Source: Ravibacter arvi (lineage in GTDB: Bacteria; Bacteroidota; Bacteroidia; Cytophagales; Spirosomataceae). Taken from it: DNA of 64,000 nt. Where the stretch lies: assembly GCF_039540405.1 (NCBI RefSeq), contig NZ_BAABEY010000005.1, positions 62,001 through 126,000 of the forward strand, given 5' to 3'. Every line of letters begins with the position of its first letter. Position 1 is the first letter of the stretch. The notes below the pieces were generated by a model that saw only the letters and a program-made list of their open reading frames with translations, searched no databases and had not been told where the DNA came from. Of the stretch, positions 1 to 7,758 are shown piece after piece. The position numbers and the translations under genes were made by a program.

Positions 1-1
1 T

Positions 2-316
2 GGTTACGGCAAAATCGCCTACATAGGGGGGGCATTCGGAAAAGGGCTTCATAACACTTTGGAAGCGGCTACCTATGGCATGCCGGTTTTCTTCGGTAAC
101 AAAAACTACCTGAAGTTCTCCGAGGCCGTAGCGCTACGGGATGCCGGTATAGCCGTCCCCGTCGATAACGGTGAAGCTTTCGAGCAAGCTGTTCTGGGGC
201 TTCTGGCGGATCCCGGAGCGATCCGGCGTGTCGCTGCCGACAGCCGAGAGTTTGTCGCCGCACGCACCGGCGCAACCGGAACCGTAATGGATGTAGTGAA
301 GCGATTTATCGCTTAA
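2..316 (+). CDS. waaA: 3-deoxy-D-manno-octulosonic acid (Kdo) transferase, C-terminal fragment
   Basis: This is the 3' end of a gene cut by the window edge; the reading frame is open from base 2 to the TAA at 314-316 (about 104 residues). The motif YIGGAFGKGLHNTLEAA followed by YGMPVFFG is the characteristic C-terminal nucleotide-sugar binding segment of WaaA/KdtA, a GT-B fold glycosyltransferase that adds Kdo from CMP-Kdo to lipid A precursors on the inner face of the inner membrane. The N-terminal membrane anchor and acceptor domain lie outside the window. Its stop overlaps the stop of the convergent ROK regulator by two bases. Family assignment is confident; whether it is mono- or bifunctional cannot be judged from this fragment. 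Confidence 0.9.
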   Translation, partial: GYGKIAYIGGAFGKGLHNTLEAATYGMPVFFGNKNYLKFSEAVALRDAGIAVPVDNGEAFEQAVLGLLADPGAIRRVAADSREFVAARTGATGTVMDVVKRFIA

Positions 317-1539
317 TCGCAGAATTCTTTCTCGGCCAGGTAGTTGACCAGGTTAGCCTGGCAGCCGAGCAGCCTTGCCTTCGGACCAAGCTCCGAGATC
401 TTGATGGTGAGTGCATTCCTGAAATCGGAAAGGCAGTAGCGGTTGATGGCCTGCTCCATCGGGTTGGTGATGAAATTGTCGGCCCTGGCCAGAACGCCGG
501 TCACTATGATGGCCTCGGGGTTGAAAAGATGCACGGCTGTAGCAAGTCCTTTGCCCAGCTCTGCCCCCAGGTTGCTCAGCAGGTCGATAGAGAAGCTGTC
601 GCCCATTTTGACTGCTTGTATAATGTGATCGGCGCTGAGGGAGTGGTTATCGGCCCCGGCAAGTTTGGTCAGCAGGGTGGCCCTCCCTGCTGCAATTCCC
701 TCCTCAGCTTGCCTGATAAGCGCCACAGCTGACGTAATGGTATCAAGGCATCCCACCTTTCCGCACTCGCACAGGATACCGTCAGGATTTACCTGGATAT
801 GCCCCAGCTCCCCGGCGAATCCTTTTGAGCCGCCAAAAACCTCGCCTTCCAGTAAAACGCCCAAACCGACGCCCCAATCGATATTGATGGTCAGCACGTG
901 TTTGAATTTTTTTGCGAGCCCGAACCGGTACTCCCCGTAGGCGGTTGCGTGGGTGTCATTCATCATGAGCACCGGCAACTGGTATTTTTTTCTTAGCGCT
1001 TCGGTGAGGGAAACACCTTCCGGCGTCAATTGCGGGTACGACTGGTTCAGGCCCTGGCTTGGTGAAATCAAACCCGGCATGGTAACCCCGATACCCCAGA
1101 AGTCCTCCCGGGACAAGGGAATACCCGCTAAAAAAGCGTCGAGTTCTCCTGTGAGTTGCGCCAGGTAAGACGGCGCATTTTCAAGGTGCAGGCTGCGGTG
1201 ATGCTCGTGAAGAATCTCGTTGTTCAGGTTCATCACCACAAAATTTGCCTCGTTACGGTTGACGTCGATCAGCAGGTTTACCTTCTTGTCAGAATTAAGG
1301 CCATATAAAACGGGTGGCCGGCCGGCTTTGGCGACGCCGATCCCCTTTTCAATTACCCAGCCTTCACGTTGCATTTCATTCACAATCCCCGTCGCAGAAG
1401 GGATACTGCTGTGAAAGAGCCGCGATAGTTTGTTGATCGATGTGGTATGCGTCCTGTAGAGCTCTTTAATAAGGTGTCTGCGAAGGCGATTCTTCTTAAG
1501 GTCGATAACGGAAGAAGAATTTTCTATTATTTCTGCCAT
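313..1539 (-). CDS. ROK family transcriptional regulator (NagC/XylR type)
   Basis: A 408-residue protein with an N-terminal winged helix-turn-helix (about residues 15-80, with LIKELYRTHTTSINKLSRLF followed by a recognition helix) fused to a ROK sugar-kinase-like domain (about 90-400). The ROK zinc motif is visible as CECGKVGCLD, and a G-rich phosphate loop region (GVGLGVLLEG) is present. Regulators of this type bind operators and respond to a sugar or phosphosugar held in the ROK domain; NagC, Mlc and XylR are the models. No sugar-uptake operon is adjacent, so the target is unknown. It lies convergent to waaA with overlapping stop codons. A CAAAAATA box at 1611-1618 (TATTTTTG on the coding strand) could be its -7 element. 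Regulator versus kinase is settled by the N-terminal HTH. Confidence 0.85.
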   Translation of the reverse strand: MAEIIENSSSVIDLKKNRLRRHLIKELYRTHTTSINKLSRLFHSSIPSATGIVNEMQREGWVIEKGIGVAKAGRPPVLYGLNSDKKVNLLIDVNRNEANFVVMNLNNEILHEHHRSLHLENAPSYLAQLTGELDAFLAGIPLSREDFWGIGVTMPGLISPSQGLNQSYPQLTPEGVSLTEALRKKYQLPVLMMNDTHATAYGEYRFGLAKKFKHVLTINIDWGVGLGVLLEGEVFGGSKGFAGELGHIQVNPDGILCECGKVGCLDTITSAVALIRQAEEGIAAGRATLLTKLAGADNHSLSADHIIQAVKMGDSFSIDLLSNLGAELGKGLATAVHLFNPEAIIVTGVLARADNFITNPMEQAINRYCLSDFRNALTIKISELGPKARLLGCQANLVNYLAEKEFCD

Positions 1540-1797
1540 ACTGATAGGTCTGAAACATTGAACCGTAGTCGGGAATGTGTCTTTTTACTGGGTTAAGGCC
1601 AATGGTTTGCCAAAAATATCATTAAAATGGTAATATGCAGCGATAATAATTAAATTTCTCAATATATGAACGAGTTATTCTGAAATTTTTTTAAAAATAC
1701 CCGGCAATTAATCTCAATGCAGGAAATGCGTGAATAGTCCGATATCTTATAGATCTTTGTGGAATTGAAAGATACTATGTCAAAGTAAGCAGTGATA

Positions 1798-2724
1798 ATG
1801 ACGGGTTTGGTTTTGCGTTCAACGGGTTCGTGGTATGAGGTGCAGGATTTGGAGGTCCTGACCATTTGGAAATGTCGTCTAAAAGGCAAATTTAAGCATC
1901 TGGATTTGAAAGTCACCAATCCGGTTGCTGTGGGAGATGTGGTAGACGTCGAGATAGAGAACGAGCAGCAGCGCACCGCCATTATATCCGCGATCCATAC
2001 CCGCGAAAATTATATCGCCAGGCGCTCCGTACACAAGACCGGTCATTCGCACATTCTGGCGGCCAACCTGGACCAGGCGGCACTCGTTGTTACGCTTACG
2101 TTTCCGAAAACTTCGCTGGGGTTTATAGACCGTTTCCTGGTGACTACGGAGTCATTCCGGATCCCGACACTGCTTGTTTTCAATAAACAGGATATTCTGG
2201 CGCCGGAATGGCTCGATCTTCAGGAGGATATTGTGAGCCTTTACCGGGGCATCGGCTATGATTGCCTGCTGACCGACGCCTTGTCGGGAGCCGGCCTGGA
2301 CGCCTTGAAAGCGAAGCTGCTGGGCAAAAAGACATTGCTTTCCGGCCACTCCGGCGTAGGGAAATCTACCCTGATGAACCAGCTCTACCCGGGCCTCAAC
2401 CTGAAAACGCAGCAGGTGTCTACCTATGCCAACAAAGGGGTTCATACGACTACCTTCGCCGAGATGCATGCCTGCGGGGAGGGTACCTATATTATTGATT
2501 CTCCAGGTATTAAGGAGCTGGGGCTCAGCGGGATAGCTCCCGAAGAAATCAGCCATTTCTTCCCTGAAATGCGTTCTCTCCTCAATACCTGCCGGTTTCA
2601 CAATTGCCTGCATGTAGAAGAGCCGGGCTGTTCGGTCAAGCAGGCCGTTGCGGAGGACCGGATTGGCATCAGTCGCTACGAAAGTTACCTGAGTATGCTC
2701 AGCAACCAGGACAATCGCCGGTAA
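1798..2724 (+). CDS. rsgA: Ribosome small-subunit-dependent GTPase RsgA
   Basis: A 308-residue circularly permuted GTPase that helps late maturation of the 30S subunit. An N-terminal OB-fold (about 1-75) precedes a permuted G domain in which G4 (FNKQD, about residue 127) comes before G1 (GHSGVGKST, about 181) and G3 (DSPG, about 233). The C-terminal zinc knuckle is complete: C-x3-H-x-C-x-H with EPGC (about 264-280). A GTG at 1792 would add two residues; ATG 1798 is preferred because family members begin with M-x-GLVLRSTGSWY. It is convergent with the MocR regulator, with only 4 bp between stops. Confidence 0.95.
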   Translation: MTGLVLRSTGSWYEVQDLEVLTIWKCRLKGKFKHLDLKVTNPVAVGDVVDVEIENEQQRTAIISAIHTRENYIARRSVHKTGHSHILAANLDQAALVVTLTFPKTSLGFIDRFLVTTESFRIPTLLVFNKQDILAPEWLDLQEDIVSLYRGIGYDCLLTDALSGAGLDALKAKLLGKKTLLSGHSGVGKSTLMNQLYPGLNLKTQQVSTYANKGVHTTTFAEMHACGEGTYIIDSPGIKELGLSGIAPEEISHFFPEMRSLLNTCRFHNCLHVEEPGCSVKQAVAEDRIGISRYESYLSMLSNQDNRR

Positions 2725-2728
2725 TCCT

Positions 2729-4201
2729 CTAGTGGACGGCCCTCGACAGTATGCTCAGCGCTTTTATGATTTCCTCTTCGTCAAGGCTGCCAAAACCGAG
2801 ACGCATCGCGCGCAGATGCTCGTTCTGAAAGAGAAGGGTTTGGGGAATATGTAAGCCCATTTCGGCGGACAACTGGCTGGAACGAAGTAGGTTAATTGGT
2901 TCTTTCCATTCTGTCCATACCGCAAGACCCCCCGGCGGCGCTGTAAAGGTTAGGTTCCGACCGAATTGTCTTTCGAGCTCGTTGCAAAACAAATCGCGTC
3001 TGGCCCGGTAAATACGGAGCGCTTTTTTGAGGTGGCGCTGAATTTCACCCTCCGCCAGCATCTCACCAAGGGCCTGTTCCATCACGTGATCGCCCTGCCG
3101 GTCAATAATCCGCCTGATTTTAGACAGTTCGCCAACCAGGTTTTCGGGCGCGACCAGGTACCCCTGGCGGAGTCCCGGCGCCAGTGCTTTGCAAAATGAT
3201 CCTATGTAAACCACCATGCCCGCGGTGTCGGCGCTTGCCAGGGGTAAAAGCGGGCTGCTGTCATAGTGAAAATCATAGTCGTGGTCGTCTTCAAGGATTA
3301 TAAAACCGAAGGTCTGAGCGAGCTGGAGAAGCTCGATGCGCCGTTCGGCGCTGAGCGTTACCGTGGTAGGGTAGTGGTGGTGCGGGGTCAGGTAAAGCAT
3401 CCTGACCTTTCTCTTTTCGCAGAGCGTTCTGAGCGCGGGAATCGAGATCCCGTTTTCATCAACCGGAACGGTAGCAATTTTTGCGCGCATCTGCTGAAAG
3501 ATCATATTCCCGACATAGTGGCTTGTACTCCCCACAACTACCAGGTTGCCCGGCTGAAGGAGCAGCGTCGAAGCCAGAAATATTCCCATTTGGGTGCCGC
3601 GTGTGGTCAGGATATTATCCGGCCGTATCGGAAGTCCCCGCGTGTTGTTGAGATAGGCGGCCAGTTGCTGCCGGTAATACCAATTGCCCTCAACGCGCGA
3701 ATAGGCCAGGTGCTGCTGCCCGGATTTTCTGTTGAGAACCCGCCGGTAGGCTTTGCCCAGTTTATCCAGCGGGGCAATGCGGATATCCGGCTGTCCGTCT
3801 GTGAACTCCAGTGTTTTGGCAACGCGGGTAACGGGGCGTTCCAGCAGGCTGCTGACCGGGAACGGGAACCCAGTCTCTTTGGGATACCGGAATGTCTGGT
3901 ATTCTCCCGGGAGGGTGTTGGTTTTCATGACCGGCGGTTTGTCCGTTACAAAGGCGCCGACGTTGGGTTTTACAATGATCCATCCCTGGGCGTCGAGCTC
4001 ATTAACGGCGGTTATTACAGTTTTCCTGTGCACTTTCAAAAGTTCCGCGAGCCGGCGTGTCCCCGGCAATTTCGCGCCGGGTAAAAGCGCCCCCCGTTGA
4101 ATTGCATTGATAAACTGCCTGCTGATCTGGAGATAGACCGGCGGACCGGTACGCTCTATGCGGATCATACTCCTGAAAGGTATTTCAACCGGACTACTCA
4201 T
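2729..4201 (-). CDS. MocR/PdxR-type GntR regulator with aminotransferase-like domain
   Basis: A 490-residue protein with a GntR winged helix (about residues 15-85; PVYLQISRQFINAIQRGALL is the usual start of this fold) joined by a linker to a fold-type I PLP aminotransferase domain (about 120-485). The PLP lysine is visible in GSFCKALAPGLRQGY near residue 337, and the aspartate-bearing segment ILEDDHDYDF is present. MocR proteins use PLP or an aldimine as effector, classically to control vitamin B6 (PdxR), GABA or taurine genes. It is divergent from the TonB receptor with under 80 bp between starts, so it may regulate that receptor (inference). No pdxS or pdxT lies nearby. Confidence 0.85.
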   Translation of the reverse strand: MSSPVEIPFRSMIRIERTGPPVYLQISRQFINAIQRGALLPGAKLPGTRRLAELLKVHRKTVITAVNELDAQGWIIVKPNVGAFVTDKPPVMKTNTLPGEYQTFRYPKETGFPFPVSSLLERPVTRVAKTLEFTDGQPDIRIAPLDKLGKAYRRVLNRKSGQQHLAYSRVEGNWYYRQQLAAYLNNTRGLPIRPDNILTTRGTQMGIFLASTLLLQPGNLVVVGSTSHYVGNMIFQQMRAKIATVPVDENGISIPALRTLCEKRKVRMLYLTPHHHYPTTVTLSAERRIELLQLAQTFGFIILEDDHDYDFHYDSSPLLPLASADTAGMVVYIGSFCKALAPGLRQGYLVAPENLVGELSKIRRIIDRQGDHVMEQALGEMLAEGEIQRHLKKALRIYRARRDLFCNELERQFGRNLTFTAPPGGLAVWTEWKEPINLLRSSQLSAEMGLHIPQTLLFQNEHLRAMRLGFGSLDEEEIIKALSILSRAVH

Positions 4202-4219
4202 TAATTCAAAACTGGACGA

Positions 4220-4249
4220 TTTGTATGATCCGGTAAGGTACTAGTTTTG
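4220..4249 (+). promoter_or_regulatory. Bacteroidota-type promoter of the TonB-dependent receptor
   Basis: TTTG at 4220-4223 and TAGTTTTG at 4242-4249 are separated by 18 bases, an exact match in sequence and near-ideal spacing to the Bacteroidota sigma consensus TTTG-N19-TAnnTTTG. Transcription would start about 4255, so the TTG at 4247 cannot be the translation start; this supports the ATGs at 4280/4283. The site lies between the divergent MocR regulator and the receptor. Confidence 0.75.
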
Positions 4250-4279
4250 CCGCATTCTCTCTTAAAAATGTTGATAACC

Positions 4280-6190
4280 ATGATGAAAAATGTACTGGGC
4301 GTACTGCTTCTTTTCACGGCAGGCATCCTCCCCATCCGGGCGCAGCAGATTAATCTCGACCCGGTGACCGTGAGCACGTCGATACTCGAAAAAAGAGCCT
4401 CAGAAACGGGCCGTAACCTGACCGTAATCCGCGGAGAGGATTTGCGCAACCTGCCCGTCAGCAGCATCGATGAAATTCTGCGCTATTTACCAGGGCTGGA
4501 GATTCAGGCACGGGGACCTATGGGCGCGCAAAGTGATATTGTACTGAGGGGCGGGACCTTCCAGCAGGTATTGGTGGTATTGGACGGGCTCAGGCTGAAT
4601 GACCCTACTACCGGACATTTCAATAGCTATATCCCGATTTCACCCTCTGAAATATCCCGTATCGAAATATTGAAGGGAGCCTCGTCGTCGATTTACGGAT
4701 CGGAAGCGGTTGGGGGCGTGGTGTCTGTTATTACCAAAACATTTGAAAGCTCGTCCAAGGCCGACGAAAGCTTCCTCGAAGGCGGGCTTGCCGCGGGCCA
4801 GTACGGTCTATGGAACGGGCAGCTGGGCGGCTACCTGCATAAAGATAAGCTTCGGGTATCGGGCGGGATACTGAGCAACAATGCATCGGGTCAGGAATTG
4901 CGCGGAACGAAAGGGTATTTTCATAACCATACGGCAAGTGTATCGGCACGTTATCAACTGGCAGCAAACACACATGTAGCCTACCGGGCGTCATTCGATC
5001 GACGCGATTTCGCGGCTCAGAACTTCTATACGGCGTTCGTATCGGATACCGCCACTGAAAAGGTGACGGGCTGGTGGCAGCAACTGGAGATAGGCCATAC
5101 CGGGAAAAGCTCAGCTCTTACCCTGAAAGCCGGCCTGAAAAGTGCTGTAGACGAATATTTGTATAACCCGGTTTCGGTGGCCAACAAAAATACTTCGGGA
5201 CTCGGCCAGCTGCTGCTGACCTGGTCCCGGCAGTGGTCGGACCATACCGATTTTGTTGCCGGGGTCAATTACCAGCAAAGAAAAATCAGGTCCAACGACC
5301 GCGGAAACCATGAAATTCAGCAGGTGGCGCCTTTTGTAGCCGCCAGTCACAGGATCGGAAACCTGAATATTCATCCGTCGCTTCGCCTTGATTGGCGCGA
5401 AAGTAGCAGCGCGGAATTAGTGCCTCAGCTCAACCTCTCGTACAAACTGGCAAGCTGGCAGCTGCGGGCGAGCGTAGGGAAAACCATCCGGGATCCGGAT
5501 TTTACCGAACGGTTCAACAACTACAACAAAAAACTGGTAACGGGTGGAAGCGTCGGGAACCCGGATCTTGTGCCTGAAAAATCGCTCAGCTATGAAGTTG
5601 GGTTTGATTATTTTCACAATACCAACTGGAAGATTTCGGCCACCGGTTTTCAACGGCATCAGCGTGATCTGATTGACTATGTGCCGACGTCCTTTGCCGA
5701 CATGCCCCGGAAGGAGAACTTGTCGCCTACGGGAAGTTTCGCGCTGGCAGAAAACATAGCCCGCGTCGTTACCAGGGGAGTGGAAGCAGATTTGCAATAT
5801 CAATACGCATGGAATAAAAAGAACCGCCTGAACGGGATGTTAGGTATCACACTGTTAGACAGCGAACAGTCGGTGGCAAAGCCCTCTTTTTACCTGTCGT
5901 CCCATGCGAAGCTTCTTGTAAATACGTCAGTATCGTATAAAACGGGCAGGTTTTTCGGTTCCTTGAACGGCTTGTACAAAAAGCGGGAGCCGAGGCAGGA
6001 GAATGCATTATTGACCAGGGTGGAAAAAACCTATTTCGTGCTCAACGCACAGGCCGGGCTGGATGTGATTGTCGATAAGCTGAGCCTCTTTATCCAGGTA
6101 GACAACCTGACCGACAAACGCTACAGTGACCTTTTAGGGGCCACTATGCCAGGCCGCTGGTGGAGGGCCGGAATAAAATTCAGGTACTAG
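4280..6190 (+). CDS. TonB-dependent outer membrane receptor (BtuB/CirA-like)
   Basis: A 636-residue outer membrane transporter. A signal peptide (about 1-23, with LGVLLLFTAGILPIRAQ) leads into a plug domain (about 35-150; NLPVSSIDEILRYLPGLEIQ, then DIVLRGGTFQQVLVVLDG and EISRIEILKGASSSIYGSEA) and a 22-strand beta-barrel ending in an aromatic-terminated strand (WWRAGIKFRY). The length and the absence of a SusC-type N-terminal extension fit a siderophore, vitamin or metal-complex receptor rather than a glycan importer. The start was chosen because the consensus promoter at 4220-4249 excludes the upstream TTG; ATG 4268 and 4283 are alternatives. The substrate cannot be told from sequence. The divergent MocR regulator is a candidate controller. 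Confidence 0.9.
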   Translation: MMKNVLGVLLLFTAGILPIRAQQINLDPVTVSTSILEKRASETGRNLTVIRGEDLRNLPVSSIDEILRYLPGLEIQARGPMGAQSDIVLRGGTFQQVLVVLDGLRLNDPTTGHFNSYIPISPSEISRIEILKGASSSIYGSEAVGGVVSVITKTFESSSKADESFLEGGLAAGQYGLWNGQLGGYLHKDKLRVSGGILSNNASGQELRGTKGYFHNHTASVSARYQLAANTHVAYRASFDRRDFAAQNFYTAFVSDTATEKVTGWWQQLEIGHTGKSSALTLKAGLKSAVDEYLYNPVSVANKNTSGLGQLLLTWSRQWSDHTDFVAGVNYQQRKIRSNDRGNHEIQQVAPFVAASHRIGNLNIHPSLRLDWRESSSAELVPQLNLSYKLASWQLRASVGKTIRDPDFTERFNNYNKKLVTGGSVGNPDLVPEKSLSYEVGFDYFHNTNWKISATGFQRHQRDLIDYVPTSFADMPRKENLSPTGSFALAENIARVVTRGVEADLQYQYAWNKKNRLNGMLGITLLDSEQSVAKPSFYLSSHAKLLVNTSVSYKTGRFFGSLNGLYKKREPRQENALLTRVEKTYFVLNAQAGLDVIVDKLSLFIQVDNLTDKRYSDLLGATMPGRWWRAGIKFRY

Positions 6191-6212
6191 TCGGGCGAAG
6201 CCATCGGTTGAA

Positions 6213-6278
6213 GTTCCCGGCGATGCAAACAGGGTTTTCAGGTCTTGGGTGATCAGCCTGAACAGCGTCGCCGGGAGC
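6213..6278. terminator. Long imperfect hairpin between convergent genes
   Basis: Bases 6213-6226 pair with 6265-6278 (14 positions, two G-U type), and an inner stem 6235-6242 pairs with 6257-6264 (7 of 8), leaving an asymmetric internal loop and a 14-base apical loop. It sits between the stops of the TonB receptor and the convergent folA. No clear U-run follows on either strand, so this may be a structured 3' end rather than a canonical intrinsic terminator. Confidence 0.5.
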
Positions 6279-6300
6279 TGGCAGGGTATCGGGGGCCCAG

Positions 6301-6789
6301 CTAAATGCGCTCCAGGTCTATAAACTCGAAGGACGAAGCGTGTTTTTCATCTTTCGGATGGAACGATCGGTCTGTCACTTTCCAGTCTTCTTCGTCGAAG
6401 CGGAAAAACGCGTCGCCATCCTGAAAATCGTTCACGCGGGTCAGGTAAATCCGGTCGGCTATAGCGGTCGCCATGGCGTAGATTTCGCCGCCGCCGATTA
6501 CAAACGCTTCCTCCGTCCCGAAGCCGCCCGCTTTCTCGACCGCATCTTCGAGAGAGGTGCAGGTTATAACTCCGGCGACGGCAAAAGAAGGGTTCCGGGT
6601 TATGACGAGCGAAGTGCGGCCGGGTAATGGTTTTCCGATCGATTCAAAAGTTTTCCGCCCCATGATAATAGGACTGCCCAGTGTGAGCCGTTTGAATCTT
6701 TTTAAATCTTCCGGCAAATGCCAGAGCAGTTTATTATCCGCTCCGATAACATCTTTCTGATTAGCAGCAACAACCAGTGAAAGTTTCAT
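6301..6789 (-). CDS. folA: Dihydrofolate reductase
   Basis: A 162-residue enzyme that reduces dihydrofolate to tetrahydrofolate with NADPH in the cytoplasm. The standard DHFR motifs are in order: SLVVAANQKDVIGADNKLLWHLPEDLKRF (substrate pocket including the catalytic acidic residue after LP), IIMGRKTFESIG (cofactor site), RTSLVITR, and AFVIGGGEIYAMA. Full length for the family. It is not in an obvious operon: downstream is a convergent TonB receptor and upstream is an array of CTCAYAC heptamers. The folate enzyme 5-formyl-THF cyclo-ligase is encoded elsewhere in this window (59673-60254). Confidence 0.95.
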   Translation of the reverse strand: MKLSLVVAANQKDVIGADNKLLWHLPEDLKRFKRLTLGSPIIMGRKTFESIGKPLPGRTSLVITRNPSFAVAGVITCTSLEDAVEKAGGFGTEEAFVIGGGEIYAMATAIADRIYLTRVNDFQDGDAFFRFDEEDWKVTDRSFHPKDEKHASSFEFIDLERI

Positions 6790-6799
6790 GTGTAAAAAG

Positions 6800-6922
6800 G
6801 GGTGAGCTATGAGGTGTGAGCCGTGAGCTGTGAGGGGTACGGTTCAAGATACGTTTCGGGACACTTGCCCTCATACCTCATACCTCACACCTTATACCTC
6901 ATACCTCACCCCTCACACCCCT
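6800..6922. repeat. Inverted CTCAYAC heptamer array (locus A)
   Basis: The right arm holds seven tandem 7-bp units from 6870 to 6918 (CTCATAC, CTCATAC, CTCACAC, CTTATAC, CTCATAC, CTCACCC, CTCACAC). The left arm, about 6800-6838, carries the same units in the opposite orientation (GAGGTGTGAG, GTGAGCTGTGAG). The arms could fold into a long hairpin around a unique centre at 6839-6867. It lies between the start of folA and the end of the next minus-strand gene. The same units recur at 12783-12954, 31608-31642 and 51843-51913. Confidence 0.8.
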
Positions 6923-6960
6923 GCAATTTACACACATTCCCCGGAGAAAAACCGGTGGGC

Positions 6961-7422
6961 CTATTGAGGCGGCAATATTTTGACGGCCTGGCGTGCAAGA
7001 AGCTTCCATTCCGAGCCTTGTTTTTGCCAAACCTGCAATACTTTCAGGTTAGCAGTGCCAGGGTCCTTGCCGGCATCCGTCGTGTTCCCGGTAAGGTGGT
7101 GGCGGACAATGGCGGTTTCCCCGGAAATGTCGATGGTTTGTTCCGTTAATTCAAGCGTTTGAAAATCAAACTTGCCGCTTACAAGCGATTCGATAAATTG
7201 TTGGCGGTTCTCGATCAGGCCGCTCGAATGGCCGTAGGTCAGCAGATCAACTGTCAGGCCTTCCAATGCGGCTTTTTCCGGATCAAGGAGTACCTTACGA
7301 AGCGCTTCGACGGCGTCCTCAACCTCTTTCCGGTAATTGCTTGTATCCGCTTTCTTTTCAGCGGGCTGGGTACATCCTGAAATGTAAAACGCAATCAGGA
7401 CAAGTGAAAATAGTTTTTTCAT
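6961..7422 (-). CDS. Small lipoprotein, possibly NTF2/DUF4440-like fold
   Basis: A 153-residue protein beginning MKKLFSLVLIAFYISGC, a lipoprotein signal peptide with cysteine at residue 17, so it is probably an outer or inner membrane lipoprotein. The rest is alpha+beta with an N-terminal helix (YRKEVEDAVEALRKVLLDPEK) and a C-terminal sheet (SGETAIVRHHLTG, LKVLQVWQKQGSEWKLLARQAVK) that resembles DUF4440/SnoaL-like NTF2 domains. The ending 'W(K)LLARQAVK' is typical of that family. Start moved from 7452 to ATG 7422 because the signal peptide begins there. Function unknown; it is flanked by the heptamer array downstream. Confidence 0.65.
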   Translation of the reverse strand: MKKLFSLVLIAFYISGCTQPAEKKADTSNYRKEVEDAVEALRKVLLDPEKAALEGLTVDLLTYGHSSGLIENRQQFIESLVSGKFDFQTLELTEQTIDISGETAIVRHHLTGNTTDAGKDPGTANLKVLQVWQKQGSEWKLLARQAVKILPPQ

Positions 7423-7758
7423 TAGGTTTCCGGTCGGATTGTTCTTTATCAAAAAGCGTATCGACCCGGAAACCTAACCGGCCGGCACCCGGAAATTAAC
7501 GGGCACAGGCCGGGTAGCCCCTTCTGTTTACCGGCGGAATGAGTATCTGTCATCCTGATGGCGCATTTGTATTTCTGGCCGTAGCCGGGGCGGTGAGCAG
7601 AATTTTACCCTTAGTTGTCTGAATTATCCATTGTGTACTGTATTTTTCGGAGTTAGTTTTGTTTGTTACCGGGTTGTATTTGGTTTTTTGTAGATATTGT
7701 CCGGCCAGGGTTTTCCGGGTTTTGTGCCCCGGAACCGAAATGTTAAAAATCAGCAAGT
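7423..7758. other. Intergenic region, 336 bp
   Basis: It separates two divergent genes. The right half (7610-7755) is T-rich on the plus strand and holds TTTG repeats but no exact TTTG-N19-TAnnTTTG promoter that I can place. No hairpin, tRNA or conserved short ORF was recognised. Confidence 0.5.

Noticed and set aside
1659..1982. A 107-codon minus-strand frame over the start of rsgA
   Set aside because: It lies antisense to confident rsgA sequence and upstream DNA, with a low-complexity Ser/Thr-rich translation and no motif.
4201..4467. An 88-codon minus-strand frame at the start of the TonB receptor
   Set aside because: It is the antisense shadow of the signal peptide and plug region, and its end falls on the start of the MocR gene.
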